64,000 nt of DNA from Crocosphaera sp. UHCC 0190 (GCF_034932065.1 NZ_JAYGHP010000007.1:62001-126000), one strand, 5' to 3'. Counted from the stretch's first letter, positions 9,180 through 18,851 are shown. The notes: generated from the letters alone by a model not told the origin. Program-made: numbers and translations.

Positions 9180-9953
9180 ATGGAATGGCAAGAAATCTCA
9201 GGTAGTTCGGTATTAATTCCCAGACATCCTATGGCTGTGATTCATTTTTTGGGGGGTGCATTTGTGGGAACTGCCCCTAACTTTACCTATCGTTGGTTAC
9301 TCGAACAACTAGGTAAAGAAGGATATGCAGTAATTGCTACACCCTTTATTAATACCTTAGATCATTTAGCGATCGCCCGCAATGTCCTCAACCGCTTTGA
9401 GAGTATATTAGACCGTTTACAAGTCAATAATTCCTTAGGACAAAGATATCTTCCTACTTATGGAATTGGTCATAGTATGGGGTGCAAACTGCATTTATTA
9501 ATTGGCAGTCTTTTTTCCGTAGAAAGGGCAGGTAATATCTTGATTTCTTTCAATAATTATCCAGTAAAAAAGGCTATTCCTTTCTTAGAACAAATTGATA
9601 TTGATAATTCCTTAAACTTAGAATTTACCCCTTCTCCTGAAGAAACAAGGTTAATTATTGCCAAAAGCTATGAAATTCGTCGTAACTTACTGATTAAATT
9701 TAGTAAAGACAACATCGATGAAACCCTGATTTTAAATCCGGTGTTACAAGAAAGATTCCCAAATTTGATCGCCTTACAGACATTATCAGGTAATCATTTA
9801 ACCCCATTAGGACAAGAAATAAACTGGCAAGCTGGGGAAGTTTTTACCCCATTAGATGCCGTAGGACAATGGGTTAAACAAAGTTTTGCCCGTGATTTAT
9901 ATAATCTCAGAAGTGAGATTTTAAGGTGGTTAAATCCTGCTAAAATTATTTAA
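9180..9953 (+). CDS. DUF1350 family protein, alpha/beta-hydrolase-like
   Basis: A 257-residue protein of the DUF1350 family, found in cyanobacteria and plastids. It has an alpha/beta-hydrolase look: strand IHFLGGAFVGTAP near the N-terminus, YRWLLEQLGKEGYAVIATP, and a nucleophile-elbow-like GIGHSMGCKLHLLIGS (about residue 98), where Ser is followed by Met-Gly. A matching late motif is SGNHLTPLGQ with His. No enzyme activity is established for the family as far as I know. It is 22 nt upstream of a glutaredoxin-like gene, likely co-transcribed. Confidence 0.85.
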   Translation: MEWQEISGSSVLIPRHPMAVIHFLGGAFVGTAPNFTYRWLLEQLGKEGYAVIATPFINTLDHLAIARNVLNRFESILDRLQVNNSLGQRYLPTYGIGHSMGCKLHLLIGSLFSVERAGNILISFNNYPVKKAIPFLEQIDIDNSLNLEFTPSPEETRLIIAKSYEIRRNLLIKFSKDNIDETLILNPVLQERFPNLIALQTLSGNHLTPLGQEINWQAGEVFTPLDAVGQWVKQSFARDLYNLRSEILRWLNPAKII

Positions 9954-9975
9954 TCATTAGCCATCATCCCTATTT

Positions 9976-10233
9976 ATGCAACTCATTCTTTATAGCAAAC
10001 CAGGCTGTCATTTATGCGAAGGACTACAAACCAAACTGCAACAGATGGAAACCCTGAAATTTGACCTAGAAATAAGGGATATTACCACCCGTGAAGATTG
10101 GTTTGAAGCTTATCAATATGAAGTCCCCATCTTGCGTCAACAATTACCCGAAGGAGAAAAAACCATTCCTCGGCCGTCCCCTCGCGTCTCCGTCGCCAAA
10201 TTAGAGCAAATCTTACAAAAATATCTCAGCTAA
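9976..10233 (+). CDS. Glutaredoxin-family (DUF836-like) thioredoxin-fold protein
   Basis: An 85-residue protein with a thioredoxin-fold start: LILYSKPGCHLCEGLQTKL has a CxxC redox pair at Cys11/Cys14, then IRDITTREDWFEAYQYEVPIL with the cis-Pro preceding strand 3. This fits small glutaredoxin-like proteins of cyanobacteria. It could reduce disulfides or glutathionylated proteins, but the redox partner is unknown. Downstream of the DUF1350 gene by 22 nt. Confidence 0.85.
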   Translation: MQLILYSKPGCHLCEGLQTKLQQMETLKFDLEIRDITTREDWFEAYQYEVPILRQQLPEGEKTIPRPSPRVSVAKLEQILQKYLS

Positions 10234-10325
10234 AACCCTGGGATTTTCAAGATGCTCAGCGATAGTCTGTACAATAGTTAAGAAAGGATTTGATCGCGGT
10301 CTGAATTGTTCTTACTAACCCTTTA

Positions 10326-11507
10326 ATGCTTGACTCCTTCATTAGTGTCCTCCTTATTGACGATCAGCCTACTATCGGTGAAGCCATTCGCCGTATGTTA
10401 GCGACGGAAACAGATATTATCTTTCATTATTGCCGCGATCCAACTCAAGTATTTCAACGGGTTCAAGAAGTCAAACCAATGGTTATTTTACAAGACTTAG
10501 TGATGCCTGATATAGAGGGTTTAATGTTAGTGCGGTTTTTGCGGGCCAAAGACGCTCCTACCCATGATGTTCCCTTAATTGTCCTTTCTAGCAAAGAAGA
10601 ACCCCTGATCAAAGCAGAAGCCTTTAAATTAGGAGCCAATGATTATTTAGTCAAATTACCGGATAAAGTCGAATTAATTGCCCGCATTCGCTACCATTCC
10701 ACTGCTTATATTAACCTGCTCAAACGTAAAGAAGCCGAAGAAAAACTTAAAGAAGAAAATCTCCGTCTCAGTGCAGAAATTGAAATCACTCGCCGACTAC
10801 AACAGATGATTTTACCTAAAGCCGAAGAATTAGAAAAAATTGAGGGCTTAGATATTGCGGGATTTATGGAACCGGCCACAGATGTCGGTGGGGACTATTA
10901 TGATGTTTTGAACTACAATGGACGGGTTAAAATAGGCATTGGGGATGTAACGGGTCATGGCCTAGAAAGTGGTGTGGTGATGATTATGGTGCAAACCGCC
11001 ATTCGTACCTTAATGACCCATAATGAAACTGATCCCTTTGTATTTTTATCCGTGATTAATCGCACCATTTTTGATAATGTAGAGCGCATTAATTCTGACA
11101 AAAACTTAACCCTTTCTTTACTCGATTACGAAAATAATTGTCTACGCTTAAGTGGTCAACATGAATCTTTAATTCTGGTCAGGAAAGGGGGAGAAGTGGA
11201 AATCGTTGATACCATTGATTTAGGATTTCCTGTGGGGTTAGAAGAAGATATTAGTGATTTTCTCGGAGAAACGGAAATTTGGCTCAATGCTGGGGATGTA
11301 GTCGTCCTCTATACCGATGGTATCACCGAAGCAGAAAATCCCTCTGGAGAATTATATGGGTTGGATCGCTTATGTGAAATTATCAGTCAAAATTGGGAAT
11401 ACTCAGCCCAGGGGATTAAAGAGGCCGTGATTAAAGATGTTCGGCAACACATCGATTATCAAACCGTCTATGATGACATCACGTTATTGGTAATTAAACA
11501 AAAATAG
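10326..11507 (+). CDS. Response regulator with PP2C (RsbU/SpoIIE) phosphatase domain
   Basis: A 393-residue fusion of an N-terminal receiver (residues 7-125; acidic DDQ near 12-14, phospho-acceptor Asp in LQDLVMPD about 58, Lys in YLVKLP about 109) with a short coiled coil (140-155) and a C-terminal PP2C/SpoIIE phosphatase domain with metal-binding residues in DVGGDYYDV, IGDVTGHGLES and LYTDGITEAENPSG. Such proteins dephosphorylate STAS anti-sigma-antagonists when the receiver is phosphorylated. It opens a five-gene run that also encodes a HATPase protein and a STAS protein, its probable substrate. The kinase that feeds it is not in the window. Confidence 0.9.
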   Translation: MLDSFISVLLIDDQPTIGEAIRRMLATETDIIFHYCRDPTQVFQRVQEVKPMVILQDLVMPDIEGLMLVRFLRAKDAPTHDVPLIVLSSKEEPLIKAEAFKLGANDYLVKLPDKVELIARIRYHSTAYINLLKRKEAEEKLKEENLRLSAEIEITRRLQQMILPKAEELEKIEGLDIAGFMEPATDVGGDYYDVLNYNGRVKIGIGDVTGHGLESGVVMIMVQTAIRTLMTHNETDPFVFLSVINRTIFDNVERINSDKNLTLSLLDYENNCLRLSGQHESLILVRKGGEVEIVDTIDLGFPVGLEEDISDFLGETEIWLNAGDVVVLYTDGITEAENPSGELYGLDRLCEIISQNWEYSAQGIKEAVIKDVRQHIDYQTVYDDITLLVIKQK

Positions 11508-11526
11508 TGCTGATTAAATAGCCCTG

Positions 11527-12576
11527 ATGAGGATCGCAATTGTTAATGATACGGTGATGGCAGTAGAAATGCTGCGGCGAGTGGTAACTTCTGTCCCTGG
11601 CTATGAAGTCGCTTGGGTAGCCCGCAATGGCAGTCAAGCGATCGCTAAATGCGCTATTGATACTCCTGATCTCATTTTAATGGATATGATAATGCCAGAT
11701 CTGGATGGGGCAGAAGTAACGAAAGTGATCATGAAACAATCTCCTTGTGCGATTCTCATTGTGACAGCCGACGTTCAAAAAAACTCCTCAAAAATCTTTG
11801 AAGCCATGGGTTATGGGGCCTTGGATGTAGTGAGTACCCCCACCTTGGGGCGATCGGGAGAACCGACTTTGGCCCAAACCTTACTCAATAAAATGGCGAC
11901 CTTGGGTATTTTAATTGGTAAACTCAATCACAAACACCCAACTGCCCATGAGTCCTTTTTAGCCCCAAGCAAGGCTTCAGCTAAATTATCTTATCCTCCC
12001 CTCAGTTTACCACCGTTGATTGTGATTGGGGCTTCAACGGGAGGCCCTAACGCATTAGGGACTGTATTATCTGAGTTTCCCTCCAATTTTGCCGCCGCCA
12101 TTGTGATTATTCAACACGTGGATGCTCAATTTTCTTCGGGGTTAGCTAAATGGCTGAATGAACAAACCCCCTTATCGGTTATTTTAGCCCCTGATGGTGG
12201 TTGTCTCGAAGGGGGAAGGGTTTTTTTGGCGGGAACTAACGATCATTTAGTTTTACGCCCCAATTTAACGCTAACATACACTAAGAAGCCTCAAGATTAT
12301 CCTTATCGTCCCTCCGTGGATGTGTTTTGTGAGAGTGTGGCTCAATATTGGAGTCGGAAGGGTATTGCTGTGTTATTAACAGGCATGGGACGAGACGGGG
12401 CGATCGGGCTACAAGTGTTGCGTTTAAGGGGATGGCATACGATTGCCCAAGATCGACAAAGTTCTGTGGTTTATGGAATGCCCAAAGCGGCGGTAGAAAT
12501 GGGGGCCGCGGTTGAAGTGCTTCCCTTGTCTGCGATCGCAGCAACCTTGATTAAACGAGTTATGCTTATTTCTTAG
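11527..12576 (+). CDS. cheB: CheB-type receiver/protein-glutamate methylesterase
   Basis: A 349-residue protein with a receiver domain (residues 1-120; Asp in [13 protein letters not shown] about residue 55) linked to a CheB methylesterase domain. The catalytic triad is present: Ser in IGASTGGP (about 170), His in [10 protein letters not shown] (about 197), Asp in [10 protein letters not shown] (about 290). CheB removes methyl groups from chemoreceptors and deamidates glutamines. No chemoreceptor or CheR lies nearby; the gene is embedded in a partner-switching operon (20 nt after the PP2C gene, 17 nt before the HATPase gene), so it may act on another methylated partner. Domain call is certain, target is unknown. 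Confidence 0.92.
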   Translation: MRIAIVNDTVMAVEMLRRVVTSVPGYEVAWVARNGSQAIAKCAIDTPDLILMDMIMPDLDGAEVTKVIMKQSPCAILIVTADVQKNSSKIFEAMGYGALDVVSTPTLGRSGEPTLAQTLLNKMATLGILIGKLNHKHPTAHESFLAPSKASAKLSYPPLSLPPLIVIGASTGGPNALGTVLSEFPSNFAAAIVIIQHVDAQFSSGLAKWLNEQTPLSVILAPDGGCLEGGRVFLAGTNDHLVLRPNLTLTYTKKPQDYPYRPSVDVFCESVAQYWSRKGIAVLLTGMGRDGAIGLQVLRLRGWHTIAQDRQSSVVYGMPKAAVEMGAAVEVLPLSAIAATLIKRVMLIS

Positions 12577-12593
12577 ATTATGGCAAATTACCC

Positions 12594-13181
12594 ATGAAAA
12601 GTTACGAGATATATGGAGACTTTTTGGAAGAATTACCAGCTAGTGATCAATTTTTGGTGATTAGCTTTTCTCCGTCATCAATTCCCTTAAAACAACGTTG
12701 GCGCAATAATGGATTATCAGCGGATTTTGTGGCGGATTATTTAACGACATTTTTTCCGGCGGATGAAGATGATTTAAGTACAGTTGAACGCCAAAAAGAA
12801 CTTAAAGGTGCAGTTAGTTATATTGCCAATGAACTATTAGAAAATGCCATGAAGTTTCATGATGAAAGTGTTCATAACACGATTCAATTTGGGATTCATT
12901 TGTTTGATGAAACTGTGGTTCTCTTTTCAAAAAACTGTATTCCTTCCGCTAACTGGCCTCGGTTTAAACCGATCATTGAAGACCTGATTACTTCTGATCC
13001 TCAAGAATTATATATCAATCAGATGGAAAAATTAGCTGAAGAGGATGATAATCATGGCTCTGGCTTAGGATTAATTACAATTTGTTGTGATTATGGGGCG
13101 AGTTTGGGTTGGAAAATTGATAGTCAGGAAGAGAACCTGGGGATCTTGACCATCAATACTATGGTACAATTACAGGTATAA
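12594..13181 (+). CDS. HATPase-type anti-sigma/serine kinase-like protein
   Basis: A 195-residue protein with features of a GHKL ATPase fold: AVSYIANELLENAMKFHDE (about 84-102) resembles the N-box (E-x-x-x-N) and GSGLGLITICCDYGASLGW (about 155) resembles the G-box. It lacks any histidine phosphoacceptor domain, like RsbW/SpoIIAB anti-sigma kinases and like the proteins near icfG in other cyanobacteria. The neighbouring STAS gene supports a partner-switching role: it would phosphorylate the STAS protein and the upstream PP2C would reverse this. No sigma factor gene is adjacent, so the final output is unknown. Confidence 0.75.
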   Translation: MKSYEIYGDFLEELPASDQFLVISFSPSSIPLKQRWRNNGLSADFVADYLTTFFPADEDDLSTVERQKELKGAVSYIANELLENAMKFHDESVHNTIQFGIHLFDETVVLFSKNCIPSANWPRFKPIIEDLITSDPQELYINQMEKLAEEDDNHGSGLGLITICCDYGASLGWKIDSQEENLGILTINTMVQLQV

Positions 13182-13228
13182 TGAGGGCGAATTATGACTG
13201 ATTTATGGGACAAAAGGAGTTATTAACA

Positions 13229-13573
13229 ATGGAAGTTAAAGCTGATAGCTATCGAGTTGATTATAATGCAGAAACCATAACCATTAGTTTTCAAGGTTCA
13301 TTACGATTAAGTGGCGTTGAAGAATATGAACCTATTGTTAACTTATTAAATCAGGTTGCTGAGCAGAATCATGAAACGATTACCCTCGATTTAAAAGCAC
13401 TAGAATTTCTCAATAGTTCTGGGATTAGTATGCTTTCTAAATTTGTTATTAATATTCGTAAACAAAAGACCAGTAATATTTTTGTGAAAGGATCTCAAGC
13501 CATTCCTTGGCAGGGAAAATCTTTAAAAAATCTTCAGCGATTAATGCCAACTTTGACCCTAGAATTTGAATAG
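13229..13573 (+). CDS. STAS-domain anti-sigma-factor antagonist
   Basis: A 114-residue SpoIIAA/RsbV-like STAS protein. The phospho-acceptor region LDLKALEFLNSSGISMLSKF (about residues 57-76) has the conserved N-S-S-G-I pattern, where a Ser is the expected phosphorylation site. I chose ATG 13229 rather than the in-frame ATG at 13205, because AAAAGGAG at 13212-13219 sits 9 nt before it. It lies 47 nt downstream of the HATPase gene and 6 nt upstream of the HAMP/coiled-coil gene, within the same operon. Confidence 0.85.
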   Translation: MEVKADSYRVDYNAETITISFQGSLRLSGVEEYEPIVNLLNQVAEQNHETITLDLKALEFLNSSGISMLSKFVINIRKQKTSNIFVKGSQAIPWQGKSLKNLQRLMPTLTLEFE

Positions 13574-13579
13574 ATATTA

Positions 13580-14065
13580 ATGATGCTTGACGATCAACTA
13601 TCTCAAGAACAACTGGTAAATCAGATTAAAACACTTCACAAACAAATTGAAGAGTTTAAAAATGATAAAGAAGATCTGGAAATTCTCTTAGAAACGATTA
13701 CGGAACATTCAACAGATTTAGAGAACGAAATTTACGAAAAAAATCAGATCATGCTGAAGTATTTGCAGCAAGTTAAATTAGTAACAGAAGCAGCAGCAGC
13801 AGTTGAAAGTGAGTCTTTTACCATTGATAGTCTGAATGACGTAGCAGCAAGGGAAGACGAATTAGGACAACTCGCTCGCGTCTTTCAAAATATGGCGAAA
13901 CAAGTGGAAATCAGAGAAACTAAATTACGTCAGCAAGTGCAAGAATTACGGATTGAAATTGATAAAGGTAAGCAAGCAAAACAAGTTGCTGATATTGTTC
14001 AAACCGATTCTTTTAAAAACTTAAAGCAAAAATTAAAACGAATAAAAGATTCACGTAAATCTTAA
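13580..14065 (+). CDS. Soluble coiled-coil/HAMP-like protein
   Basis: A 161-residue hydrophilic protein. Residues 5-60 form a strong coiled coil (QIKTLHKQIEEFKNDKEDLE and following). The middle, about 75-112, carries the second half of a HAMP linker (DELGQLARVFQNMAKQVEIRE is the typical C-terminal HAMP helix pattern), followed by another coiled coil. There is no membrane segment, unlike usual HAMP proteins. It closes the signalling operon, 6 nt after the STAS gene. It may be a scaffold or signal relay; function not established. Two ATG codons (13580, 13583) are possible starts. Confidence 0.7.
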   Translation: MMLDDQLSQEQLVNQIKTLHKQIEEFKNDKEDLEILLETITEHSTDLENEIYEKNQIMLKYLQQVKLVTEAAAAVESESFTIDSLNDVAAREDELGQLARVFQNMAKQVEIRETKLRQQVQELRIEIDKGKQAKQVADIVQTDSFKNLKQKLKRIKDSRKS

Positions 14066-14172
14066 AATTTTAGGATAATAATAATCAGAGTTTGGATAAA
14101 ATAGTAATTATATTTATTTTAGCGATTGAGAATAACTCTCAATGAAGCGTCGTTAATTCTAATTATCTTTGA

Positions 14173-15155
14173 ATTAATTCTGTTTCTATTAAAGATAATT
14201 TGCTTTTAGCTGGATGGACAATTCCCGTTAATAATATCAATAATACTACGACCAATAATTATTTTATTGGCAAAGGTGACAACGGGTTAACTCAATGTTG
14301 GGCTAAGGTTTCAGCTAACGCCACTGATATTATTGTTCAAGGAGATTGGGGCGGAAATAATACGATTTTATCTTCTGAATGGTCGATAGGAAAATATACA
14401 GAAGGACAAGAAAACAGGCTTTATTTATGTTGGTATTCAGGCCAAATTAATAGTATGGGGTGTGTTTATGCAGAAGTGGCCCGTAATTGGGCAAATACTG
14501 ATTACTGGGTTTCTTGGGAAGATGTCGGTTTTAATAATGTAACTGATTGGAATACAACATCATCAAATAGTTATCCAAGTCAAGGAACTTTTGATCGTTT
14601 TACCACAGCTTTAAAACCTTACTCAACTTATTCGTCTAACGTTGGCAGTAGAAACGCAAGCAGTTATGCACAAAATGGCTCTTTAAATGCTGTTGATCAA
14701 TTGGCAGTTTTAGTCCCTATGTATTTTGTTGAAGGCTTAACTTCAAGTTTATCTTATCCCACCTTAACTTATCAAGGTGATAGTATTCCGTCTTCTTTAC
14801 CTATTAGGGGCTTATATACTAGGCTGATGCAAATGTGGAAATTTGCCCCAAAATCGTTCGCTCTACTTTTGTCTTTTGTAAAACGGCTTTTAAAGCCGTT
14901 TTACAAAAGACAAGGACTTTTTTAGCGATCGCAAAAAGTGTAAGAATTCTTCCCAAAGATTTAACCCCTAGAAATGTTAACACTTGTTTTGTAGTCAATG
15001 ACTCAGAAGTCAATAGAAACCTGATAAACCCCTATCATAGCGGTGATTCAAACCATAATCTATTGATTAAACAAGTTAGAGATAATTTTAACTTTGTTAC
15101 TTTTGGGATTCAAGGGGAAACCTGGAACTCTAATATTGAAGGCATTCTAACATGA
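14173..15155 (+). pseudogene. Hypothetical protein gene, 5'-truncated and interrupted by palindromes
   Basis: The frame is open from just after TGA 14170-14172 without a convincing start; the first candidate is TTG 14200. It encodes about 205 natural-looking residues rich in Asn, Ser, Thr, Trp and Tyr (for example CWAKVSANATDIIVQGDWGG, VARNWANTDYWVSWEDVGF) until about 14820. A stretch dominated by palindromes (14820-14945) then replaces the sequence and shifts the frame. A second segment in another frame (about 14958-15155, LTPRNVNTCFVVNDSEVN and onward) looks like the rest of the same or an adjoining gene and ends in ACATGA, overlapping the next ATG. I do not recognise the family. Confidence 0.5.
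14869..14913. repeat. 45-nt near-perfect palindrome inside a broken gene
   Basis: Arms of 22 nt, TTGTCTTTTGTAAAACGGCT plus TT at 14869-14890 and its exact complement at 14892-14913, around a single T at 14891. It is followed at 14916-14938 by a second palindrome, ACTTTTT/AAAAAGT around a HIP1 octamer. Together they break the reading frame of the surrounding hypothetical gene, as a small non-autonomous insertion would. Confidence 0.8.
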
Positions 15156-15312
15156 GTTTTAAAGTTATTTTTGATGGTCAATTAACCCCTAATCAAGAAA
15201 ACTTAACCGTTCTAGGGTTTTAACTTTATCTTCGGACTTTCCAATTGAAAGCTTATTTTTGATTAGTAAAGATTGTTGTTTAACCACTAAAACCTTATCC
15301 TATGGGTCTTAA
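15152..15312 (+). pseudogene. Small frameshifted gene remnant
   Basis: ATG at 15152 overlaps the previous stop (ATGA), typical of coupled genes. It gives 23 residues (MSFKVIFDGQLTPNQENLTV and three more) and then stops at 15221. In a neighbouring frame the sequence continues plausibly (LTLSSDFPIESLFLISKD and more) to a stop at 15310-15312. A one-base shift in the T4 run at about 15218-15221 would join the two. Family not recognised. Confidence 0.35.
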
Positions 15313-15314
15313 TT

Positions 15315-15665
15315 ATGTTTTTTCCAACAAACAATAAGGGTGTTTTTTCTGACAAAGAAAATAGAAAAGTTAGTTTTTTCCCTTTTATTAAACGATTAAA
15401 ACTAGAAGGTCACTATGTTATCTTACATTGGAATAAAATAGCCCAGAAATGGGGGTTCTTTGAAGGAAATGTTAATAGATACTATCTAGCAGATGCTAAA
15501 GTTATAGCTCCTATTACCTGTAAACATGAGTTAATTGATGTTTTCGCGGGTTCTCTGCCATCCTGTGTAATTCTCTATCGAAACTGTTCAATTGTTGTAA
15601 AAAATCAAATTCTTACTATTCGAGAGGTGAATCATGAGACGATTTCAAGCCAAGCAAGACACTAA
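15315..15665 (+). CDS. Hypothetical protein of the decayed element
   Basis: A 116-residue ORF with ATG start and no recognisable family. It is mildly basic and hydrophobic in places (VILHWNKIAQKWGFFEGN, CKHELIDVFAGSLPSCVILY) and has no signal peptide or membrane segment. It overlaps the start of the next ORF by 32 nt. Because both flanks are broken genes, it may itself be a remnant. Confidence 0.45.
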   Translation: MFFPTNNKGVFSDKENRKVSFFPFIKRLKLEGHYVILHWNKIAQKWGFFEGNVNRYYLADAKVIAPITCKHELIDVFAGSLPSCVILYRNCSIVVKNQILTIREVNHETISSQARH

Positions 15666-15856
15666 AATAAAACTTAAAGAAGTTGATAGCAGTCAACTGA
15701 AAAAGGGTGAATTATTCGATGTCGAGAAAGACACAATTATTGAAACAGACGATTACATCAAACAAGCTATTGATGGCAAACATTTATTAATTACTCAAGT
15801 TTCACGAATATTCGGCGATCACTGGGAAGAAATTAAACCAGAATTAAGAGTTTTCA
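15634..15856 (+). pseudogene. Truncated fragment resembling the binding module of a cyanobacterial/phage cell-wall hydrolase
   Basis: The first about 73 residues (QDTKIKLKEVDSSQLKKGEL and following) resemble a module repeated in cyanobacterial lysozyme- or amidase-like proteins, where a K-x-x-D/S-S-x-L pattern is common; this is recollection, not a search. The frame stays open to 15969, but from about 15855 it is the antisense of a more convincing minus-strand ORF, so I take about 15850 as the break. No catalytic domain is present. Confidence 0.4.
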
Positions 15857-16045
15857 TTCTGGCATCTTCGATCTCACCATATCAATCAAATCGTCAAGGG
15901 TTTTTAAAACTTTTTCAGGGGTTCTACTTAAGTCTTCAAAACTCTTTTCTGTTGGCTTATCTTCCTTGAATCCATAGATTTCCTCAATTAAGTCTCTTTG
16001 AGTGATTAACTGGTTTACTTCTTTAAATTCTAGGTTTTCATTAAT
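15854..16045 (-). CDS. Small acidic hypothetical protein, start unclear
   Basis: The minus strand is open from just after the stop of the coiled-coil gene down to TGA at 15854-15856. It encodes about 62 charged residues (ENLEFKEVNQLITQRDLIEE, FEDLSRTPEKVLKTLDDLID). Composition is that of a real soluble helical protein. No ATG, GTG or TTG lies in a good position at the 5' end; the first candidates are ATT codons beside the upstream gene's stop, so it may be a remnant or be translated by re-initiation. Confidence 0.4.
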   Translation of the reverse strand: MNENLEFKEVNQLITQRDLIEEIYGFKEDKPTEKSFEDLSRTPEKVLKTLDDLIDMVRSKMPE

Positions 16046-16047
16046 TA

Positions 16048-16326
16048 TTAGGGATTACCAGTAAAAAAGAATCTAGCCCCTGCTGTAGCAATCGCTCCGA
16101 ACAATAAAACGATTAACGCCCAAACTTGACTATTTTGGGTTGTTTCTACTTTTTCTAGTCGCTTGTCCATACCCTCGACTTTCTCGGTTAGGGTTGCTAC
16201 GCCTACCTTTAAATCCGTTACATCTTTCTGGATAGTGTCCAGTTTCTCCTCTATCTTCTTGAATTTGTCCTCTATGCCCTTAAGGACTTCTGCAATGGAA
16301 TAAGTGACAGTAGTGGGTTCAGTCAT
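16048..16326 (-). CDS. Coiled-coil protein with C-terminal membrane anchor (XhlA-like)
   Basis: 92 residues: a long heptad coiled coil (about 12-66, LKGIEDKFKKIEEKLDTIQK and on) followed by one transmembrane helix (about 69-88, WALIVLLFGAIATAGARFFF). This is the shape of XhlA-like proteins of phage lysis cassettes, and also of widespread small cyanobacterial proteins. ATG start with AGGAG 8 nt upstream (complement of 16333-16338). Its place between an integrase remnant and a hydrolase-like fragment favours a phage origin, but that is inference. Confidence 0.6.
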   Translation of the reverse strand: MTEPTTVTYSIAEVLKGIEDKFKKIEEKLDTIQKDVTDLKVGVATLTEKVEGMDKRLEKVETTQNSQVWALIVLLFGAIATAGARFFFTGNP

Positions 16327-16390
16327 AGGTTAAACTCCTAATAATTCTATTTTTCTAATGTCTCCTAGTTTCTCTCTGGGGGACTTCTCT

Positions 16391-16983
16391 TTATTTTATT
16401 GCCAATTTTGCGAAATCCTTTACGGGACTTCCAAGTAATTAAAAGTTACTCACTACATATAGTGTTATTGAAGCGGCGATCGCTCGGTTGGTTGCAAGCG
16501 GCTTTCTTTGTCGGGTATCAGGTTGAGATTGAAGAATGGCTGATTCTAGAATCTCAACCGTTAACGGTTTGTCAGAAGGGAGTCGCTGAAACGGTTTCAG
16601 GTAATCTTCACGCCACGTTAAAAGGGTTTTCTCGTTTCGTTCTCGTTGGTTGAAATAATACTTTCAAAGGATTCTATCGCATCACCTATGGTTATATAGG
16701 TTTCATTATTTATATTTATATGATCATCCCATCTGAACTTATCAAGGGTCAACTGACCACTAATTTCCTTGGCCTTACCCTTGGCAACTTGTAAACCCTC
16801 ATCCGTTGCGGGTAAATTAAGCGTTAACCGTTGTTGATGGGAATTAGTAAACTTGGAGTTAGGACGGGGCGGGAATGTTCCCCTAAGCAACAATTTAGAT
16901 CCCCGTTGTTCAATTGTTAAATTAATTGAAACTGCTTTTAAAATCTCGTTAGCTTTTTTCAGCTTTTGGATAAAATTACTCAT
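16391..16983 (-). pseudogene. Frameshifted tyrosine-type integrase, N-terminal part
   Basis: The first 121 residues (16983 to 16618) match the N-terminal arm-binding region of cyanobacterial phage-type integrases: FIQKLKKANEILKAVSINLT, LLRGTFPPRPNS, QRLTLNLPATDEGLQVAKG, then DKFRWDDH. After the stop at 16618-16620 the next frame continues the same protein down to 16439: W-R-E-D-Y-L-K-P-F-Q-R-L-P-S-D then PLTVEILESAILQSQPDTRQ. A third frame adds VKDFAKLA and stops at 16391. At least two frameshifts and loss of the whole catalytic domain make it dead. It points away from, and lies 134 nt from, the 3' end of tRNA-Phe, the usual place for such an integrase. Confidence 0.82.
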
Positions 16984-16992
16984 TTTTGCCTT

Positions 16993-17052
16993 GGACTAAA
17001 TTTGGACTAAATTTAGAAAGGCTAATTAGTCCCAATTAGTCCTAATTAGTCC
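16993..17052. repeat. Five-copy iteron array, probable integrase arm-type sites
   Basis: Two tandem copies of GGACTAAATTT (16993-17003, 17004-17014) are followed by three tandem copies of AATTAGTCC (17024-17032, 17034-17042, 17044-17052). The core GGACTAA is the complement of TTAGTCC, so the array has two direct and three inverted units with 10-11 nt spacing, one helical turn. It lies between the integrase start and tRNA-Phe, where arm-type binding sites of tyrosine recombinases occur. Confidence 0.75.
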
Positions 17053-17116
17053 TTATTTAGATAGAGCAAAAAAACCGAAAACCTGAGTCAATCAGGGGTT
17101 TCGTCATTACAAAAAA

Positions 17117-17189
<73 letters not shown>

Positions 17190-17318
17190 AACTGAATTTT
17201 TTCCAGTGCTTAACAAGCATAACAAATCTTTTTAACCATTGCAAGAGGATCAGCAAAAATTCTTTACCTACAGCATCATCTTAAAACGCCCAAGCATCAA
17301 TGGTACAATTAACACTTA

Positions 17319-17400
17319 TAGCTAGGGGTGTCTGGGAATCCAGGCTGAGAAAGACCCTTAGAACCTGAGACTGGGTAATACCAGCGTAGGGAAGCTGTTT
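17319..17400 (+). ncRNA. TPP (thi-box) riboswitch
   Basis: The thi-box consensus is plainly readable: GGGGTG at 17325, CTGAGA at 17345-17350, ACCCTTAGAACCTGA, then the GGTAATACCAGCGTAGGGAA segment at about 17373-17392. It ends about 16 nt before the thiC start and should repress thiC when thiamine pyrophosphate is bound. GTTTCTAGAGG at the end may contain the sequestered ribosome binding site. Confidence 0.96.
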
Positions 17401-17404
17401 CTAG

Positions 17405-18796
<1,392 letters not shown>

Positions 18797-18800
18797 TTTA

Positions 18801-18823
18801 GTAGGGTGGGCAATGCCCACCTT
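18801..18823. repeat. Intergenic palindrome, GTAGGG family
   Basis: GGTGGGC pairs with GCCCACC around AAT, preceded by the GTAGGG head. It lies 5 nt after the thiC stop and may serve as its 3' end. The same sequence recurs at 33659-33683. A long ORF in the downstream Uma2 frame begins inside it (ATG 18813), which is why I reject that start. Confidence 0.8.
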
Positions 18824-18851
18824 ATTTTTAAATAGGAGAATAGAGGTTAAT

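Noticed and set aside
12281..12544. Minus-strand ORF inside cheB
   Set aside because: Shadow of the cheB coding frame with no ribosome binding site or protein-like composition.
15857..15969. C-terminal half of the plus-strand ORF starting at 15634
   Set aside because: Its sequence is the shadow of a more natural minus-strand ORF ending at 15854, so the plus-strand gene is taken as truncated.
16399..16653. Plus-strand ORF of 84 codons
   Set aside because: It is the antisense of the frameshifted integrase segment, which reads as recognisable integrase on the other strand.
18813..18851. Upstream ATG of the Uma2 gene
   Set aside because: It lies inside an intergenic palindrome; ATG 18852 has the ribosome binding site and the family start.
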